Part shown: positions 59,695 through 64,000 of the stretch, in pieces
How positions within the stretch are numbered: position 1 is the stretch's first letter
Layout of the letters: every line of letters begins with the position of its first letter
Origin: an uncultured Aquimarina sp.
Lineage (GTDB): Bacteria; Bacteroidota; Bacteroidia; Flavobacteriales; Flavobacteriaceae
Assembly: GCA_947498595.1 (NCBI GenBank)
Contig: CANMKX010000002.1
Span: 124,001 to 188,000 of the forward strand
DNA length: 64,000 bases
Reading direction: 5' to 3'
The notes under the pieces: model-generated
What the model saw: only the letters and a program-made list of their open reading frames with translations
The model's database searches: none
Told to the model about the DNA's origin: nothing
Program-made: the position numbers and the translations under genes

Positions 59695-60813
59695 TTATTT
59701 ATTTTCTGAAATCATTCTCACCTTCATTCCCGAATATCCTCCAGAAATTGGTTTATTAACTAGTTGTGTACCATCATTAAGTCCTCTAACTATTACCGTA
59801 TTTTCATTAAAGTAAATTGGTTTTATTTCTACTAAATCTAATACTGAGTCTTTTACAACGTATACAGATTTATTTTCTACCAATAATTTTCTTGAGATTT
59901 CATAAACGTTTGTTTCACTTTTTGCAGGTACTTTTGCTTCTAGATACATTCCTTCTCTTAAGTCTTTCCCTTTTACGTTTATATATACTTTTACCGTTTG
60001 TGTATTTTGATCTATTCGTCCGTTAATACGACTTACTGTTCCAGTCCAATTTTGCGTTTTTTCTAAGTCTTGTAATATTACTTCCTTCCCTTTTGAAAGA
60101 ATATTTACATATGCTGCATTGATAGACACTTCTAATTCGTATATGTTCGGATTTATAAATTCTCCCATTTTTTGACCAGCTCTAACTAAGGTTCCTTGTG
60201 TAACCAATACTTCTGTTAGTATACCGCTAAATGGTGCTCTTATGTTATATTTCAACAATCTAGCCTCTAAGTTTTTTATATTATAATAGGTAGCGTATAT
60301 ATTTTTTCCTGTTACAAAATACTTTTCTTTATCAGATGAGGTTTCTGGCAATTTTTGGACACTTTTATTAATGTCAAAATTCTGTAAGTATTGGTTCCAT
60401 TTGTCAAATGCTTCTGGATAATCTAATCTCATATCAGGCATTATGGATACAATTAGGTTTTGCAATGAGCTTTTTTGAGCTTGAAGAGTTGCGTAATGTT
60501 CTTCATTGTTAATTCTCAACAATGTTTCTCCTTTTCTATAATTAACTCCTGCTCTAAACTCTTTTCCTGTTGCCTGTAATACTCCTTGTACTTCTGTAAA
60601 TAACTCTACCTTATTTTTTGCAACCAAATTTCCATCTGCTGTAATCACAATAGGGATTTCATTATTTTTTATTGTTTCGGTAAATACAACTTTTTCGTTT
60701 TTTGAAATACTCTTAGGTGGCTGTTTTTTACTATTTTTAAAAAAGGTAGATAATCCAAAAGCTCCTACTAATATCAATATTCCGATTCCTGTTATAACTA
60801 TTTTCCTCATCAC
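59695..60813 (-). CDS. Efflux RND periplasmic adaptor (membrane-fusion protein)
   Basis: 'IRAPFSGILTEVLVTQGTLVRAGQKMGEFINPNIYELEVSI'. Confidence 0.9.
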   Translation of the reverse strand: MMRKIVITGIGILILVGAFGLSTFFKNSKKQPPKSISKNEKVVFTETIKNNEIPIVITADGNLVAKNKVELFTEVQGVLQATGKEFRAGVNYRKGETLLRINNEEHYATLQAQKSSLQNLIVSIMPDMRLDYPEAFDKWNQYLQNFDINKSVQKLPETSSDKEKYFVTGKNIYATYYNIKNLEARLLKYNIRAPFSGILTEVLVTQGTLVRAGQKMGEFINPNIYELEVSINAAYVNILSKGKEVILQDLEKTQNWTGTVSRINGRIDQNTQTVKVYINVKGKDLREGMYLEAKVPAKSETNVYEISRKLLVENKSVYVVKDSVLDLVEIKPIYFNENTVIVRGLNDGTQLVNKPISGGYSGMKVRMISENK

Positions 60814-60827
60814 TTTATTTTTGGCTG

Positions 60828-61280
60828 CTATAATGCTAGTTCTCTATTATGTTTTAAATTTTGCTGTATTCTTTGTAGTACAACTACAGCTGTTTCTATC
60901 TCTTCTATAGAAATTCCTTGTTGAAAGCTTGATACTATTTTTTTCATAATCGGTAGTGTCGATTGAAAAATTCTTCTTCCTTCTTCTGTAAGATAGATTA
61001 GCTTGATACGCTTATCTTCTTTTGAAGCTGTTCTTTTTACTAGTCCTTTTTTTTCCATTGTGTTCACTAATCGTGTTAAAGAGGTTTTATCTCTATTTGT
61101 TAAAAAGGCTAACTCTTGTTGTGCTCTACCATCTTGATTATTCAATATCTTTAAAAACACCCATTGAATTTTTGATAATTTAATTTGATGTTCTTGAAAT
61201 ACATCTTGAATGTATAGATCAATCATTTTTGTAGTCGTTCCCAACCAGTAGCCTAATGTTTTTTCAAAATTGGCTTCCAT
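60828..61280 (-). CDS. MarR-family regulator
   Basis: 'LTNRDKTSLTRLVNTMEKKGLVKRTASKEDKRIKLIYLTEEG'. Confidence 0.9.
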   Translation of the reverse strand: MEANFEKTLGYWLGTTTKMIDLYIQDVFQEHQIKLSKIQWVFLKILNNQDGRAQQELAFLTNRDKTSLTRLVNTMEKKGLVKRTASKEDKRIKLIYLTEEGRRIFQSTLPIMKKIVSSFQQGISIEEIETAVVVLQRIQQNLKHNRELAL

Positions 61281-61403
61281 CTTGTATTTTTTCCGTTTAC
61301 AAATGTAACAACATACTTATAATAGTTGCAGGTGCAACTATTATAAATTCATGTTAAATATTTATTTCATTCTGTGAGTTACATCACAAACTATTTGAAA
61401 ATC

Positions 61404-61438
61404 AAAAAGGGAGTTGTTTTTTAAACAACTCCCTTTTT
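61404..61438. terminator. Bidirectional terminator
   Basis: AAAAAGGGAGTTGTTT ttt AAACAACTCCCTTTTT. Confidence 0.8.
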
Positions 61439-61477
61439 GATTTTATAACGCTATTTCAAGACGTCATTCTTGTAAAT

Positions 61478-61933
61478 TTATTTTGCTAAATCTTCTATCT
61501 TAACTTTCATTTTCTTTAGCGCCTTTATTACGATTTCTAATTCTTCTGGCTCAAGGCTTTCTTGTACTTTAGGAATCAGGTCAAACATAATTGGTCTTAC
61601 TTTACCTATAATTTCTTTTCCAAAATCGGTTACATAAATCCTATTAACTCTTCGATCTTTCTCATCACTTATTCTTTCTACTAGATTTTTTGCTTCCATA
61701 GCATTTACTAGTCTAGTCATTGATGTTTTATCTCTGTGTGTTATAAAAGCTAGATCATTTTGAGGTTGCCCATCTTTAACATCTAATCGTTTTAACACAC
61801 TCCATTGCTCTTTTGTGATGTCTAATCCTTGTTCTTTAAATGCTTTTTGCACTAAAAATCCAAAATCATAATGTATTTTCCCTACCCATGATAATGCATG
61901 TGCATTTAAATCTATTTCTTTTGGGTTTTCCAT
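61478..61933 (-). CDS. MarR-family regulator
   Basis: 'ITHRDKTSMTRLVNAMEAKNLVERISDEKDRRVNRIYVTDFG'. Confidence 0.9.
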   Translation of the reverse strand: MENPKEIDLNAHALSWVGKIHYDFGFLVQKAFKEQGLDITKEQWSVLKRLDVKDGQPQNDLAFITHRDKTSMTRLVNAMEAKNLVERISDEKDRRVNRIYVTDFGKEIIGKVRPIMFDLIPKVQESLEPEELEIVIKALKKMKVKIEDLAK

Positions 61934-61945
61934 GTTTCCTCTTTA

Positions 61946-63904
61946 TTATATTCTGTTCTCTAATGACTCTATCTGCTCTTGCAAGGATTCCCAATCTTCC
62001 ATTGCTTCATCCAATTGATCTTTTTTACCTTGATAATTTTCAAAAAAATTAGGAGTGGCTATTGTTTTATCATAATCACTTGCTAATTCGTCATCTATCT
62101 TTTTAATTTCTTTTTCTAATTTACTAACCTTTGCTTCTATATTGCTTAGTTTATTATTCAGTGATTTCAGTTTCTTCTGTTCCTGATATGATAATTTTGC
62201 TTCTGTTTTTTCTGTAGTTATCGTTTTTGCTTCTTTATCTCTTTTTTCAACTTCTCTTAGATTTGCTACTTTTCGCTCTTCTAGATAAAAATCTATATCT
62301 CCTAAATACTCTTTTATTTTTCTATCCTTAAACTCATATACAGTTGTAGTTAGGCCTTGTAAAAAATCTCTATCATGAGATACTAATAATAGTGTTCCTT
62401 CAAAATTATTAAGAGCTTCTTTTAATACATTTTTTGATTTGATATCAAGATGGTTTGTTGGTTCATCCATTACCAAAACGTTAAAAGGTTGTAATAACAT
62501 TTTACATAATGCTAAACGATTACGCTCCCCTCCAGATAATACTTTTACCTTTTTATCAACTTCATCTCCTCTAAATAAAAATGATCCTAGCATATCACGA
62601 ACTTTACTTCTTGTTTTTTCGTTAGCAGCATGAATCATTGTCTCTTCTATAGTTAGTTCTCCATCTAGATATTCTGCCTGATTTTGAGCAAAATATCCTA
62701 TTTCTACATTATGCCCTAACTTAAGATTTCCTGTATGAGAAATTTCATCTATAATAATTTTGGCTAAGGTTGATTTCCCTTGCCCATTTTGTCCTACAAA
62801 TGCTATCTTTGAACCTCTTTCAACTAAAAGATCTATTTCTTTAAGAATTTCTTTATCTCCGTAATTTTTACCAATGTTTTCTGCTTCTACAACTACTTTT
62901 CCAGGTTGTATACTAATAGGAAACGTTATATTCATTACAGCATTATCATCTTCATCTACTTGAATTCGCTCAACCTTATCTAATTTTTTGATTAGTGATT
63001 GCGCCATAGAAGCTTTTGTTGCTTTAGCTCTAAATTTCTCTATTAATTTTTCTGTTTGTTCTATTTGCTTAGCTTGATTTTTTTGTGCTGCCAACTGTTG
63101 TTCTCGCATTTCTTCTCGCAAGATCAAATACTTTGAATAAGGTTTATTGTAATCGTATATTCTTCCTAATGATATTTCAATAGTACGGTTTGTTACATTA
63201 TCCAAAAACATCTTATCATGAGATACTATTACAACAGCTCCCGAATAGTTTTTTAAAAAATTTTCTAACCATATGATTGATTCTATATCTAAATGGTTTG
63301 TAGGCTCATCTAATAATAGAATATCATTATTTTGTAGTAATAGTTTAGCCAATTCTATACGCATACGCCATCCACCAGAAAAAGTATCTGTCAATCGATC
63401 AAAATCATCTGCTGTAAAACCTAGCCCTTGTAACACTCGTTCAGTTTCCCCTTTATAGTTATACCCTCCTAGAACTTCGTAACGTTGTGTAAAATCACTC
63501 AAATCAGCTATCAGTTTACTATAACTATCGCTTTCATAATCGGTTCTTGTTGCTAATTGTTCATTAATTGCATCAATATCTCTTTCGATTTTTTTAATTT
63601 CTACAAAAGCTTCATAGGATTCTTCTAATACTGTACGTCCTTGAATAAAATCAATGTCTTGTTTTAGAAAACCTATACTTATTTCTTTATCTAATGCTAT
63701 TTGTCCAGAATCTGGCTCTTGTTCTTTAGATAAAATTTTTAACATTGTAGATTTACCTGCTCCATTCTTTCCTATAAGTCCTACTCGATCTCCAGCTCCT
63801 AATCTAAAAGTGATATCTTCAAATAAATATTCTCCTCCAAATGAAATTGATAAGTTATGTATATTTAGCATTCTTATGATTCTTATTTCTGCAAAGATGC
63901 TCAA
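61946..63904 (-). CDS. ABC-F family ATP-binding protein; likely start at MLNIHNLSISFGG
   Basis: Two ABC domains, 'GLIGKNGAGKSTMLKIL' and 'AFVGQNGQGKSTLAKII', 'LLDEPTNHLDIESI', 'VMDEPTNHLDIKS', C-terminal coiled coil. Confidence 0.93.
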   Translation of the reverse strand: MSIFAEIRIIRMLNIHNLSISFGGEYLFEDITFRLGAGDRVGLIGKNGAGKSTMLKILSKEQEPDSGQIALDKEISIGFLKQDIDFIQGRTVLEESYEAFVEIKKIERDIDAINEQLATRTDYESDSYSKLIADLSDFTQRYEVLGGYNYKGETERVLQGLGFTADDFDRLTDTFSGGWRMRIELAKLLLQNNDILLLDEPTNHLDIESIIWLENFLKNYSGAVVIVSHDKMFLDNVTNRTIEISLGRIYDYNKPYSKYLILREEMREQQLAAQKNQAKQIEQTEKLIEKFRAKATKASMAQSLIKKLDKVERIQVDEDDNAVMNITFPISIQPGKVVVEAENIGKNYGDKEILKEIDLLVERGSKIAFVGQNGQGKSTLAKIIIDEISHTGNLKLGHNVEIGYFAQNQAEYLDGELTIEETMIHAANEKTRSKVRDMLGSFLFRGDEVDKKVKVLSGGERNRLALCKMLLQPFNVLVMDEPTNHLDIKSKNVLKEALNNFEGTLLLVSHDRDFLQGLTTTVYEFKDRKIKEYLGDIDFYLEERKVANLREVEKRDKEAKTITTEKTEAKLSYQEQKKLKSLNNKLSNIEAKVSKLEKEIKKIDDELASDYDKTIATPNFFENYQGKKDQLDEAMEDWESLQEQIESLENRI

Positions 63905-64000
63905 TTTTAAACGATCTTAAAAACGTCTTTAAACTTAGTCTAATAAATCTTTTCTTTATTCGGTTATTTTTGCTTAAATCCCGATATTTGTAATACAAAT

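Overview
The window is AT-rich Bacteroidota (Flavobacteriia-like) DNA. Two chromosomal segments (about 1-17.8 kb and 55.0-64 kb) flank a ~37.1 kb integrated element. The element lies between a 47-bp direct repeat (17833-17879 and 54977-55023) made of the 3' half of an initiator tRNA-Met gene; the intact tRNA is on the minus strand at 54980-55052. The element looks like an integrative mobilizable element (IME). It has a tyrosine integrase, RadC-like protein, large serine recombinase, relaxase, MobC-like protein and VirD4/TraG-like coupling protein, and no mating-pair-formation genes were recognised. Cargo: a Gabija-like pair (OLD-TOPRIM plus UvrD) with a third GHKL-ATPase/PD-(D/E)xK-like gene; a ParE-type toxin-antitoxin; a two-gene GAPS4-like candidate defence unit between two copies of a duplicated module; a VgrG / PAAR-like nuclease toxin / immunity island; and a DUF262-DUF1524 two-gene unit. 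The most interesting new signals are (i) a ~150-nt structured non-coding element present twice (29763-29927, 33028-33192), with nested stems, compensatory changes between copies and a mutually exclusive 3' hairpin; (ii) reciprocal decay of the duplicated module around the GAPS4-like cargo; (iii) a divergent regulator plus two small genes shared by the chromosome and the element; and (iv) an att repeat that extends beyond the tRNA into its terminator and the end of a TPR gene. The chromosomal part carries T9SS/gliding-type proteins (PorP/SprF, PD40-OmpA, a T9SS-sorted M36 peptidase), an SAHH-like plus aromatic-hydroxylase-like pair, a TolC/RND/MFP efflux operon with two MarR regulators, and an ABC-F ATPase. 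All family names are from reading motifs by eye; no database search was run.
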